64,000 bases of DNA from Actinoplanes aureus (GTDB lineage: Bacteria; Actinomycetota; Actinomycetes; Mycobacteriales; Micromonosporaceae): NCBI RefSeq assembly GCF_015704865.1, contig NZ_JADQTO010000013.1, forward strand, positions 1-64,000, in the 5' to 3' direction. The position numbers and the translations under genes were made by a program. Positions 17,105 through 26,186 of this stretch are shown piece after piece (within the stretch, counting starts at the first letter, position 1; each line of letters begins with the position of its first letter). Below the pieces are notes generated by a model. The model worked only from the letters and a program-made list of their open reading frames with translations, ran no database searches and was not told the DNA's origin.

Positions 17105-19780
17105 ATGGGCCGCCGCTCAGCGCCGAGAGGGACCGACAGGGCGGTGCCCGACCCTGCACAGATACAGACTCGTGCTCAGTTCGCCGACGCCTTGGCCCGG
17201 CTCAAGGGCACCCGCACGCACCGGGAGATCACCCGGGCACTGGAACAACGCACCCACGCTGACACGATCGTCTCGGCGACGATCAGCAACATGACCCGCG
17301 GCACGCACTTTCCTGGCCAGCAGAACCTCACCCGGTTCCTCACCGGATGCGGTGTCATCGGAGCCGACCAACAGCCGTGGATCGACGCGCGTAACCGACT
17401 CGACCGGAAATACCAACCGGCGGCGGCGACCAGCAGACCGCGGCCGTTGCTGGTCTCCGAGGCCGACCCGCGCATGCTCGGCGTGCACGCAAGCATCCAG
17501 GTCGAGCCCGGGACCACCAGCCTGCCGCCATACGTCCGCCGTGACCTCGACGACGCGGTTTGCGCTGTCATCACCGACGCGTCGGCTAACGGCGGGATGC
17601 TTGTCCTGGTCGGCGGGTCCAGCGTCGGCAAGACCAGCCTGCTGTGGGCCGGCGTCCGCGCCGCCGCGCCGCACGCGCAGATCATCCAGCCGTCCCAACC
17701 GAGCGACCTTGCCACAATGCCGGCCAGCATGACACCGCAACCGGTCATCTGGCTCGACAATCTTCCACGCTTTCTCGACCACCGGGATCCGCTGAGCGCA
17801 GACGTCGTCCGCACGCTGCTCAGCCGCCGGATGATCGTGCTCGCCACGATCTGGCCGGGGCACTACTTCGCCCGTACCGCACCGCCCAACCCGGACGCGA
17901 CAGGACTCGACCCGTACGCCAACGACCGCGACATCCTCGGCCTGGCCAAGGTTATCGACGTGCCGGAGTCATTCAGCGTCGAGGAGTTACGCCGAGCCCG
18001 CGACACCGACGACCCGCGCATCCTCGTCGCGCTCGCCGGCGGAAACAGCCGCGTCGCTCAAGTCCTGGCCGCTGGCCCGGAGCTGGTCCGCCGCTGGACG
18101 AACCGCACCCATCCCACCGGCTCCGCTCTGATAACCGCAGCCCTCGACGCCAACCGTGTCGGGGCCACGCACCCGGTCCCGACTGATTTCCTCCGGCAGG
18201 CTGCGCCGGGATACCTCACCGAGCAGGCTAGAGCGGCGGCCGACGAGCTCACCTGGTTCACCGACGCGCTCACCTACGCGACCGCCCAGGTTCGTGGCGG
18301 AACGGCCTGCCTGACCGCCGTCGCCACGCAGATCGGCGTCATCGACGGCTACCGGCCAGCCGACTATCTGGTTCAGTACGCCAGCACCCACCGTCACAAC
18401 GAACGGCTGCCGGACACGGCGTGGACGGCACTGATTCACCACCACCACCGCGACGACACCACTCGAATCGCTCGCACCGCCGAACGCCACGGGTGCCTCG
18501 ACATCGCCGAAGATCTTTTCCGTGCCGCCATGACACACCGCGAGCCGGGCGCCCGCAGCGGACTTGCCGACGTTCTGGTCGCCCAAGGCCGCGTCGATGA
18601 AGCTGTCGCCGCGGTCATGAACCCGGCCACCAACGAGTCCCGCCGCGAGATCGCCCGGATCCTCGAGCACCGCGGGCATCAGGACCGGGCCGAGGAAATC
18701 CTGAGACCTGCCGCAGACACCGGCGATGTAGCCGCCGTCAGCCAGCTCGCCCACCTACTGACCGCGATGGGCCGCCCGTCGGACGCCCTCACCTTGTTAC
18801 GCCCGTACGCCCTAACCGACGAGAACCTCGCCTCGCAGCTCGTCGACCTGCTGCTCGCCGGCGACCACGACGACGAAGCCATCGCGGTGCTGTCAGCTTG
18901 GGTCGCAGCGCACCCCGCCAGTAGCCTGCTCAGTATCCGACTCATCGAGATCCTGGAAGAGAAGCAGCGCATCGACCACCTCCGAGACCTGAGCGTCGTA
19001 CCAGATCACAGCGACGATCCCCGCTGCCCACAGTGTGGCCGGCGCCCGCATGATGACACCGCACACCATGAACAGCTGACCGCCGACACCGCCACCACTG
19101 CGCTGCATCGCACACTGGCTCAGCTCGACAAGCTCGACGAACTGCGAGCCGCCGCTGCCGGTGACGACTCCGCCGCCTTCTGGCTCGCCGAGGGGCTTGC
19201 CCTGCACCACCACACCGCCGAACTGCACGCCCGGGCACAGGCTGGCGACCGCCACGCCATCATCGTGGTGGCCAACATGGCGGAATCAACCGAGACCGAG
19301 CGGCGGCGTGCCATCGCCATGCTGCGCCCACTGGCTGAGGCCGGTGATGAGGGCGCCACCCGGGATCTCGCTTCTCTGCTCGCCGCTACCGACCTCGACG
19401 CGGCCGTGGGCTTGCTGCGGCCGCTGGCCGAACGCGGCCAGATCCTCGAACCGCTGCTCGGATCCAACGCCGTCACGTTCGACATCGCGGACCTGCTCAG
19501 CGAACATGGGCGGGTCGACGACGCGTACCAGTGGCTGATGGAACGCGCCGCCGCGGGAAGCTGGACCGCTGTCCGTTACCTGGCTGACCTGCTCCTGCGC
19601 CACGAGCGCCCAGACCTGCTCCGGGCCTTGTCAGCTGCCGGATACGCCATCGGTGACGTTCGCCTGGCTGACCTGCTTGCCGACAGCGGCCGCATCGCCG
19701 AGCTGCGGGCGGAAAGTTCGCGAGGAAACGAACACGCCACCACGCGCCTTGCCGATCTTGGCCGGCGACCGTCGCCCTGA
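17105..19780 (+). CDS. HTH-STAND NTPase with C-terminal helical repeats
   Basis: An 891-residue cytoplasmic protein. Residues about 15-75 resemble the helix-turn-helix/helical domain that precedes STAND NTPases in actinomycetes (FADALARLKGTRTHREIT, then SATISNMTRGTHFP). A P-loop follows near 170 (VLVGGSSVGKTSLL) with Walker B QPVIWLDNLPRFLD. The last 450 residues are TPR/Sel1-like repeats (for example LRPLAEAGDEGATRDLASLL) with an isolated CPQCGRR. The ATG at 17105 is chosen because coding character begins there. It is divergent from the NB-ARC gene with 193 bases between it and the 34-aa peptide gene. A signalling or defence role is inferred from architecture. Confidence 0.8.
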   Translation: MGRRSAPRGTDRAVPDPAQIQTRAQFADALARLKGTRTHREITRALEQRTHADTIVSATISNMTRGTHFPGQQNLTRFLTGCGVIGADQQPWIDARNRLDRKYQPAAATSRPRPLLVSEADPRMLGVHASIQVEPGTTSLPPYVRRDLDDAVCAVITDASANGGMLVLVGGSSVGKTSLLWAGVRAAAPHAQIIQPSQPSDLATMPASMTPQPVIWLDNLPRFLDHRDPLSADVVRTLLSRRMIVLATIWPGHYFARTAPPNPDATGLDPYANDRDILGLAKVIDVPESFSVEELRRARDTDDPRILVALAGGNSRVAQVLAAGPELVRRWTNRTHPTGSALITAALDANRVGATHPVPTDFLRQAAPGYLTEQARAAADELTWFTDALTYATAQVRGGTACLTAVATQIGVIDGYRPADYLVQYASTHRHNERLPDTAWTALIHHHHRDDTTRIARTAERHGCLDIAEDLFRAAMTHREPGARSGLADVLVAQGRVDEAVAAVMNPATNESRREIARILEHRGHQDRAEEILRPAADTGDVAAVSQLAHLLTAMGRPSDALTLLRPYALTDENLASQLVDLLLAGDHDDEAIAVLSAWVAAHPASSLLSIRLIEILEEKQRIDHLRDLSVVPDHSDDPRCPQCGRRPHDDTAHHEQLTADTATTALHRTLAQLDKLDELRAAAAGDDSAAFWLAEGLALHHHTAELHARAQAGDRHAIIVVANMAESTETERRRAIAMLRPLAEAGDEGATRDLASLLAATDLDAAVGLLRPLAERGQILEPLLGSNAVTFDIADLLSEHGRVDDAYQWLMERAAAGSWTAVRYLADLLLRHERPDLLRALSAAGYAIGDVRLADLLADSGRIAELRAESSRGNEHATTRLADLGRRPSP

Positions 19781-19909
19781 GAGAGGTGACCGGCACCATG
19801 TCAGCCAAAGATCAGGCAGGCCCGATCCGGCTGCTCGACACAGTTGCCGGATGCGTGCGGCGTAAATCCAGTGAGCCTGGCGCCCACACCTCCCTCAGCT
19901 GAATCACGG

Positions 19910-21793
19910 TCAGCCGTATGGGCGGACAGGCGGTATGCCGAAGGTGAGGGTGTGCACGATGAAGTCGGCGGAGGCCTTCGCCGCGAGCTGTCTGGTGCTG
20001 TCGGTCAGTTCGCCGGTGCCCCAGTCGGAGATGCCTTTGACCATGATCCAGCCGCTGCGGCGACCGGCGGTGGCCACGTAGACCCCGGTCAGTTCCTTCT
20101 CGCCGGCCGCCGCCTCCTCGAACTCCCGGCGCAGTTGCGCGCGCAGCGTTGCGCTGCCGACGAGGGTGCTGCCGGACAGGACCGTACCGAAGTGGACCGG
20201 GCGGCCGGTCCAGCCGGGCGTCGCCGCCTTGAACGCCAGCAGCAACGGGGTGCTCGCCGGGACCCGCTCGCCGCGCCAGATGATCCGTTCGCTGCCGTCC
20301 TCGTCGGTCACCTTGCGGTGGTCGACGTTGTGCACGTACTCCGAGACGACGACATCGCCGAGTCCCTGTGCGCCGCCGTCGTGCTCGCTCGACCATAGCC
20401 CGAAGCAGATGCCGGCGAGGATTACGTAGTCGGGCTGCACGGCGGGAATGAGCCGTTCCGCGGTGAGCATCATGGCGGCTGGGGTCACGATGCCTTGTGC
20501 GAACTGGGCGAGAAGCACCTCGGTGCCTTGGTCACCGAGTCGGCCGAGGCGGAAGACCGGATAGCCACCCAGCGTGTCGGGCTCGGCCTGCCGACCGTTC
20601 GCGGCGGTGACCGCGCGGATGACCGCGTCTCGCTCGACATCCATTACCGTCAGCACGAGGACACGGAGGCGGCGGTTGATCGTCGCCTCCAAATGGGCGT
20701 ACGTCCTTGCCTGTCGTTTCTTAAAAGTGCTCGCCTGCCGCCTGCCCGCGACGACGAGGCAGAGCAGGACGACCAGGCCGAGCTGCGGCATCAGCCAGCC
20801 GAAGATCCGTGCCTGCGTGGTCGCCGGGGTCAGACCGGCATCATCGAGGACCATCCGGTAGATCAGCCAGGTCATGGCGTCGATCCAGGTTGCCGGCCGG
20901 CCGGCGCAATCCTGCGCGGTGGCGCAGGCGCCTGCCTCCGCGTTCGCGACGAGCAGGCCGGCCACCGCGACGGCGAGCGCCGTACCGGTCAGGAGCAGCG
21001 GAATGAAGCTGATCTGCCGGTGTGCCCCCGGATCCGGCGGCACGAACCCACCGCCGTCGAACACGACGAGAACGCCCGGCCGGTCCGGGCCAGAGTCGGT
21101 GGCGGACGGTGCGTCCCTAACGGCCTGCCGGGCCTCCACGGTGGTGACCGCGCGCTCCAGGCACATCAGGGCGTGAGTGCCCTCGGCCACGTCCGGCCGG
21201 ATGTTCGTCCTCGTCAGGTACTGCGACTGGTCGAGAGCGGCCCGCAGCAGCCGATCGGCGTTCGCCGGGTCGGTCAGGTGGACCAGGACCACAGTCCAGT
21301 GCAGACCGCGGACGCTGTCGCCGGACGTGCCCCACATCCGGTTGACGGAACGCAGGATGAGCCCGACGGTCACCTGCGCCAGGATGTACAGCAACGCGAT
21401 GCCGACCAGCAGGAGCGCGACCCGCGGGCCCACCACGGGGACAAACGCCGCCGGTACGCTCGCGGTGAGCAGCAGGAACGGTGGGACGCCGAACACCAGG
21501 TGGTCCCACCAGCGATCCAGGCGGCCGAGCCAAGTGCGCCCGGCGGCGCTGCGCGCCCAATCCCTGCCGCGGGCGATCGGCGGCTGGATCAGTGCAAACT
21601 CGTCGGCGGACCGCCAGACCAGACGACCGTCCCAGGCGGCCACATAAAGCAACAGGCCGAGCGGTGGACGGGATCGGTGGATGCCGACGCCGGGCGGGCG
21701 CACCGCATCCCTGACGTGCGGCCAACACGGCGTTGCCCGCACCGCCCGGGCTGCCTCCCGGCAAGCGTTCAGATCGGGTACAACGGGGCTCAT
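19910..21793 (-). CDS. Membrane protein with C-terminal nucleoside phosphorylase (MTAN/PNP-like) domain
   Basis: A 627-residue protein. The N-terminal 370 residues carry about three hydrophobic regions (near 110-150, 255-280 and 345-365). The C-terminal domain (about 371-625) matches the purine/uridine phosphorylase superfamily: LVLTVMDVERDAVIRAV, DYVILAGICFGL, GDVVVSEYV, FGTVLSGSTLV, TGVYVATAG and VKGISDWG with the catalytic-type Asp. Stand-alone enzymes cleave nucleoside N-glycosidic bonds. The same domain serves as an ATP-cleaving effector in antiphage systems such as Detocs. The ATG at 21793 overlaps the stop of the upstream membrane gene by 4 bases. It is the last gene of a coupled padR operon. 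The effector role is inferred. Confidence 0.82.
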   Translation of the reverse strand: MSPVVPDLNACREAARAVRATPCWPHVRDAVRPPGVGIHRSRPPLGLLLYVAAWDGRLVWRSADEFALIQPPIARGRDWARSAAGRTWLGRLDRWWDHLVFGVPPFLLLTASVPAAFVPVVGPRVALLLVGIALLYILAQVTVGLILRSVNRMWGTSGDSVRGLHWTVVLVHLTDPANADRLLRAALDQSQYLTRTNIRPDVAEGTHALMCLERAVTTVEARQAVRDAPSATDSGPDRPGVLVVFDGGGFVPPDPGAHRQISFIPLLLTGTALAVAVAGLLVANAEAGACATAQDCAGRPATWIDAMTWLIYRMVLDDAGLTPATTQARIFGWLMPQLGLVVLLCLVVAGRRQASTFKKRQARTYAHLEATINRRLRVLVLTVMDVERDAVIRAVTAANGRQAEPDTLGGYPVFRLGRLGDQGTEVLLAQFAQGIVTPAAMMLTAERLIPAVQPDYVILAGICFGLWSSEHDGGAQGLGDVVVSEYVHNVDHRKVTDEDGSERIIWRGERVPASTPLLLAFKAATPGWTGRPVHFGTVLSGSTLVGSATLRAQLRREFEEAAAGEKELTGVYVATAGRRSGWIMVKGISDWGTGELTDSTRQLAAKASADFIVHTLTFGIPPVRPYG

Positions 21794-22554
21794 TGGTCGG
21801 GCGTCTCTGATGTTGTCCGCGGCTTGGGCTTTGGGGCCGTTATGCCGCGAATGCGGCGCCACCCGTACGCCGCCGCCGTGGCGAACGTCGCAACCACACC
21901 GACCTGTTCCAGGTCCTCCCATACCTTCGCCCAACCGCCGGCCCCATGGAGGCACACGACAGGCACTGCAGTGACCAGCACGACGAGCCAGCTGAGCCGG
22001 TCGTCCGTGGTAACCAGCCAGTCCAGCGGCCGGCACGCCTGCCGCCGCGCGTCCTGGGCGCGCATCCTGACCGCTGCGGCGAGGAAGCCCGCGCCGGCAC
22101 GCAACTGTTGCCGCCTGTTAAGAGCCCGATCGCCAGGATGGCCAAGCAGGTGCGCCGACCATGTTTCGGCGTCGCTGGCGCGTCGCGGACCGGCAACAAC
22201 CGCGGCCACCGTGATGACGCCCCCGATGAGCCGGCTCCGCGCTCCGGCCAGGGGCTTTCTAGCACGCCGCTTCGGCCCGGTGGGGCCGACGATGTACCCC
22301 AGGGAGACGATCACGAGAGCCACCAGGAGGGCACCGACCGCCACACTGACCGCCAGCATCGCCGTGCTTAGCGCAGAGGACCAGAAGGACCCAACGATCT
22401 CCCGTTCCAGTGCGTTGGCAATCAAGGTCAACACTGCTATCACGACAATGCTGCAGACCAGGCCAACAATCGCGGCGAAGACCTTGTTCCTAGCCTTGGC
22501 GATGCATTGCCAGTGGTCTTCACCGGCGCGATCTTCATGGAAGAACTCGTTCAC
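21790..22554 (-). CDS. Multi-pass membrane protein of the PadR/PNP operon
   Basis: A 254-residue protein with three to four predicted transmembrane segments (KVFAAIVGLVCSIVVIAVLT, AVSVAVGALLVALVIVSLG, LIGGVITVAAVVAG, SWLVVLVTAVPVVCLHG) separated by basic loops. The GTG start at 22554 overlaps the padR stop as GTGA, and its own stop overlaps the PNP-domain gene, so all three are translationally coupled. No catalytic motif is seen. It may partner the membrane region of the downstream protein. The family is not recognised. Confidence 0.7.
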   Translation of the reverse strand: MNEFFHEDRAGEDHWQCIAKARNKVFAAIVGLVCSIVVIAVLTLIANALEREIVGSFWSSALSTAMLAVSVAVGALLVALVIVSLGYIVGPTGPKRRARKPLAGARSRLIGGVITVAAVVAGPRRASDAETWSAHLLGHPGDRALNRRQQLRAGAGFLAAAVRMRAQDARRQACRPLDWLVTTDDRLSWLVVLVTAVPVVCLHGAGGWAKVWEDLEQVGVVATFATAAAYGWRRIRGITAPKPKPRTTSETPDQ

Positions 22555-22889
22555 GATGCCCCGCCGCTTTCAACCTTCGGCGTAAACGGCGCCCAGCGAC
22601 GACGGCGCGCTGCACGGGCGGCGCGGGCCTCGGCGAGTTGAAGTCGGCCAACGCCGGTCATCCGGTAGTAGCGACGGCGTGGGCGACCAGACGGCTGTTC
22701 CGCCTCCTGCCACGATTCGATCCAGCCGATCTCGGCGAGGCGCTCCAAGATCGGGTACACAGTGCCGGGGCCAAGATCCGCTTCGTCGCAGACGCGAAGT
22801 CCGTAGACCGGGTCTTCGTCGCTGGCGTGGGTGAGCACGTCGAGCACAGCCAAGGTTGGCTGTGTCAGGCGCGGCCAGTTGCTGGACAC
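22551..22889 (-). CDS. PadR-family transcriptional regulator
   Basis: A 112-residue winged-helix regulator. The DNA-binding region contains LAVLDVLTHASDEDPVYGLR, then EADLGPGTVYPILERLAEIG and GRPRRRYYRMTGVGR, the recognition helix and beta-wing typical of PadR proteins. It is short and lacks the long C-terminal dimerisation helix of larger members. The GTG at 22889 is chosen because MSSNWPRLTQPT fits the family's start. It heads the three-gene operon and probably represses it, as PadR regulators usually do. Confidence 0.88.
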   Translation of the reverse strand: MSSNWPRLTQPTLAVLDVLTHASDEDPVYGLRVCDEADLGPGTVYPILERLAEIGWIESWQEAEQPSGRPRRRYYRMTGVGRLQLAEARAARAARRRRWAPFTPKVESGGAS

Positions 22890-22894
22890 GCCAT

Positions 22895-22925
22895 CACTGT
22901 ACGCGTATATCGAGAACGACACACG
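22895..22925 (-). promoter_or_regulatory. Possible padR promoter/operator
   Basis: Immediately upstream of the padR start the sequence includes the 8-bp palindrome TACGCGTA (22900-22907), overlapping AT-rich TATATCGA. On the minus strand this could supply a -10 element, and it sits where a PadR autorepressor would bind. No clear -35 is visible. Confidence 0.3.
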
Positions 22926-22974
22926 AGAAAATGTTCGCGCCCTGAACCCGGCCAGATCCACTCAGGATTCCTCC

Positions 22975-23165
22975 CGCGCCTCCCGGATCAGTTCGTACGC
23001 CACCTGCTGGGCGACGCCCTTCGGCGGCGATGTCGGCGACTGGGCGGCCGGCCTCGCGCTCTTGGGCAACTCGCGCGGCCCTGGCGCGGCGCCATCCCCC
23101 TATTTCTGCGCGGTGAAGCTCGATGCGCTCGTGCGTCAACAGGCGCGACGGCCTGTGCCATGACC
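22975..23165 (-). pseudogene. Possible small frameshifted gene
   Basis: On the minus strand a coding-like run THERIELHRAEIGGWRRARA continues to AGRPVADIAA. One base later, in another frame, it reads KGVAQQVAYELIREAREES and stops near 22976. Joined, this would be a helical protein of about 60 residues. No ribosome binding site or family is clear. The remaining 23166-23443 shows nothing recognisable. Confidence 0.3.
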
Positions 23166-23443
23166 CGACCGTCTCTCGGCCCCGGCACGCCCGTGTACCG
23201 CAAATCGGGGCCCGCCAATCGACCTGATGACCGCTACCGCTGCAGACTGATGCCAAAGGATCCCGCGAACCGGCAAGATTCACGCCACCGGATCGAGTGC
23301 CCCGTCCTGCCGCGACCGCACCACGTCCTCGTCCGGCACACCGCATGATCCCGGCAACCGCGGCCAGGACGCCCGAGCCGACATATCGGCCGCGACAGAA
23401 TCGGGTCTAGGCGTGAAGCATTGATTCCGTTACGTTCCATCCC

Positions 23444-24118
23444 ATGGGGACTACCGCCGGTGACGGAGATCCGTTCTTCGATGCGGTTCGGCTGCTGCTC
23501 CTACTCGACGCCGCAGTCACCGACATAGATCTCCGCGAGGCGAACACGGCACCAGCCACCGCTGTGGGCGTCGTGCGGACGCAGACACTCCTGCAGAAGC
23601 TCGACTTCTGGCTGCGCTACCCCGACTACCTCGCCGACGAACTCCTCACCGAGTATGAGAAGAGCGGTGAGCCGGTGCTACTGAGACTCGCTGCGCAGAT
23701 CCTCGATTCCGACGAGCCAGAGCTCCGCCAGATTCCGATGTTGCGGTTCAAGTTCGGTGCCTACGAACCATTGGACATGCCCATGAGCGTGCTGTCCGTC
23801 GCCGGTCTGGCCGTTGTGCGCTCCTCTCGCACCGACCAGCGCGTCCGCCACTACGACTACTTCCTGACGACCAGGGGCCGACAAACCGCACGATCCTGTG
23901 TCGAAGACTTCCCCAACCTGGCATGGTACGGAAAACGAACCAAACTGGTCGTAGCACTGGCGCAAGGAACCGGCATGACCGGCACAGCCCTACGAAAGAG
24001 GCAATACCTCCAAAGGGACTATGCGGGGACGGGCCTGAACGAAGAAATCGCGTCCATCGCCGAACGGGCCCGACAGCGCCTCGCTGAGATGAAGCCGAAC
24101 GCGGCGGCCCCCGCATGA
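23444..24118 (+). CDS. Small helical partner of SMC-like ATPase (ABC-3C middle-component-like)
   Basis: A 224-residue soluble protein. DAVRLLLLLDAAV near the N-terminus, a winged-helix-like middle (LQKLDFWLRYPDYLADEL) and RFKFGAYEPLDMPMSVLSVA recall the middle components of ABC-three-component (ABC-3C) systems, which bridge an SMC-like ATPase and an effector. That assignment rests on size, layout and position rather than a certain motif. The ATG at 23444 opens the operon. The stop overlaps the start of the ATPase gene as ATGA. Confidence 0.7.
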   Translation: MGTTAGDGDPFFDAVRLLLLLDAAVTDIDLREANTAPATAVGVVRTQTLLQKLDFWLRYPDYLADELLTEYEKSGEPVLLRLAAQILDSDEPELRQIPMLRFKFGAYEPLDMPMSVLSVAGLAVVRSSRTDQRVRHYDYFLTTRGRQTARSCVEDFPNLAWYGKRTKLVVALAQGTGMTGTALRKRQYLQRDYAGTGLNEEIASIAERARQRLAEMKPNAAAPA

Positions 24119-26145
24119 TCCACAACGTGCCCAACGAAGGCGAACTACTCAACAACATCGCGCAAGCCGCTGGAGCCGCCGAGGAAGCCGTCCGATCTGT
24201 ACTGGCAGACGCCGGCGTCACCCTCACCCGGCCACTTCCGGCACAACGTAGCCTCGTCATTCACCGCCTTTACGTTCGCGGTGAGAAGACCGGTACCACG
24301 GAAGGCTCCGACGGGCCCTTCGAATGGGACGTCACCCTCGGCCCTGGAGCCTGGGCAGTAGCCAGCACCATCAACTCCGCCGGCAAGTCAACCATTCTCT
24401 GGGCACTGACCTGGCCGCTACGCGGCGAACCCGACGAAACCTACGAGCGGTCAGACACCCGCCGGTGGTTCCACTACATCCGCCTCGACGCAGAAGTCGC
24501 CACGGTCCCCGTCTCCTTCCGCCTCAACCTCCAGAACGGAACCCTCCGCGAAGCCGCGCTGCTGACAGCCGACAGGACCGAGCAACTCGCTGCCCTTCCG
24601 ACTGACGCCGAAGCCGGGTCAGGCGTGCGCATCGTGGAAACGGTCGACAACCAGGACGCATACGCCGCACTGGTAAGCCGCTTCATGCTTCAACGCCTCG
24701 CCCTGCCACCGCTGCACGTCTTCAGTGCCACACCCGGCGCCACCGAAGAAGACGGGGCCCGCGACGGCAGTGTCCAGACCCACGGCTGGCCCGCTTACTT
24801 CTCCGTCATCGCCCTGGCGTCAGGCAGCGACTCCGTGCTCTTCGGCCGCACCGCCTTCGGCCAACTGCCCACCCGCTACATGCAGGTCTTCCTCGACGTC
24901 CCATTCACCGCCGAAGTCATGGGCGCGGACGTCTCCGCCAAGGAGAACCTGCAGGCCAGCCGACACGCCGCCCGACGCGCAACCGCGGACGCAGCCGTAC
25001 GCACACAGCAATGGCAGCCGCTGCACGACGAACTCGCCCGAGCCCAATCCCGCCTCGACTCCATACGCTCCACCCGGCCCGATCTTCCTGCCCGGCTCAG
25101 GGAGGCCCAAGAGTCAACCCGCGCACTCCTTCCCCTTCAACGTCAGCTAGCCCGCGCACAAGACGCATACGAGCGAGCCCGGCAAGCCCGCATACAAGAC
25201 GAACGCTCGCTTCGAAGAGCATCAGAATCAGCAGCCGCCCGAACCCTGTTCGCCGCGCTCGACCCGCACTCCTGTCCCCGCTGCGAAACCGACATCAGCG
25301 AGAATCGGCGCCAGCGAGAGGCTCAGCAACATCGATGCGCGGTATGCGCGAGCCCGCTGCACATCGAGAGCGTCGACGACGACGATCGCCAAGAACTCCT
25401 CGACGCACTACAGCACCGCCTCACCGCCTCACGATCGGCCGAGAACAGCGCCGACTCCGCGATGAAATCACTCAAAAGGGCACTGTCACAGGCGGAGGCC
25501 CTCGCAGACCAAGCGACAGCGGCCGCCGAACACGAACAGGGCTACGCCGACTACCTGGCAGACCTACGGGCGGCTGAAACCGAGGTCGCGCGACTCAAAG
25601 GCGCTCTCGAAGTGGTCTCGAAGCTCGGCGACCAGACACCCGCCGACGACGAAACCGAACGCATCCTGTCCGCAGCCAAGGCCACTCTCAACAAGATCGC
25701 TACTGACGCGACACGCGAGCTGTTCGACGAACTGAACGCCGAGATCATCACTCTCGCCCGGCAACTCGGCATCACCAACCTCAAGTCGGTCAAGCTGGAC
25801 CTCGCCGGCAGAGTCAACGCCCTCAAATCCGACAACACACGCACCACTCCGTTCAGGAGACTCGGACCCGGCGAACGACTTCGCCTTCGCATCGCCGTCG
25901 TGGTAAGCCTGATTCGCGTCGGCCGGCGCCACGGCATCCACTCACACCCCGGCCTGCTCGTCATCGACTCACCCGCAGACGTCGAGATCGTCAAAGGCGA
26001 TGTCCAAACCCTGTTTGACGAACTCCGCAGCCTCGGCGAGGACGAAGGTGTGCAGATCATCCTGGCCACCGCCCGCGACGAAATCTGGGAAACCTTCCCC
26101 GCCGACAAGATCTTCGCCGGAGCAGACCGCACACATCTCTACTAG
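24115..26145 (+). CDS. SMC/Rad50-like coiled-coil ATPase with zinc-hook-like cysteines
   Basis: A 676-residue ABC ATPase of the SMC/RecN/SbcC type. The P-loop INSAGKSTILWAL lies near residues 86-98, with Thr where the first Gly is usual. Coiled-coil arms span about 270-380 and 425-560. Between them lie two cysteine pairs, CPRCETD (near 387) and CAVC (near 409), like a zinc hook or ribbon. The ABC signature is LGPGERLRLRIAVV (near 582) and Walker B is GLLVIDSPADVEI (near 615). The first 40 residues precede the head and are unusual. It is coupled to the upstream gene by a 4-base overlap. It likely senses or clamps DNA for the downstream nuclease. Confidence 0.88.
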   Translation: MIHNVPNEGELLNNIAQAAGAAEEAVRSVLADAGVTLTRPLPAQRSLVIHRLYVRGEKTGTTEGSDGPFEWDVTLGPGAWAVASTINSAGKSTILWALTWPLRGEPDETYERSDTRRWFHYIRLDAEVATVPVSFRLNLQNGTLREAALLTADRTEQLAALPTDAEAGSGVRIVETVDNQDAYAALVSRFMLQRLALPPLHVFSATPGATEEDGARDGSVQTHGWPAYFSVIALASGSDSVLFGRTAFGQLPTRYMQVFLDVPFTAEVMGADVSAKENLQASRHAARRATADAAVRTQQWQPLHDELARAQSRLDSIRSTRPDLPARLREAQESTRALLPLQRQLARAQDAYERARQARIQDERSLRRASESAAARTLFAALDPHSCPRCETDISENRRQREAQQHRCAVCASPLHIESVDDDDRQELLDALQHRLTASRSAENSADSAMKSLKRALSQAEALADQATAAAEHEQGYADYLADLRAAETEVARLKGALEVVSKLGDQTPADDETERILSAAKATLNKIATDATRELFDELNAEIITLARQLGITNLKSVKLDLAGRVNALKSDNTRTTPFRRLGPGERLRLRIAVVVSLIRVGRRHGIHSHPGLLVIDSPADVEIVKGDVQTLFDELRSLGEDEGVQIILATARDEIWETFPADKIFAGADRTHLY

Positions 26146-26186
26146 ATCAGCGCATATATGCTCTAACCCGACGTAGGGGGTGCGGA

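Noticed and set aside
20495..22585. Very long plus-strand frame of about 696 codons
   Set aside because: It is antisense to the PNP-effector operon and has no recognisable domain.
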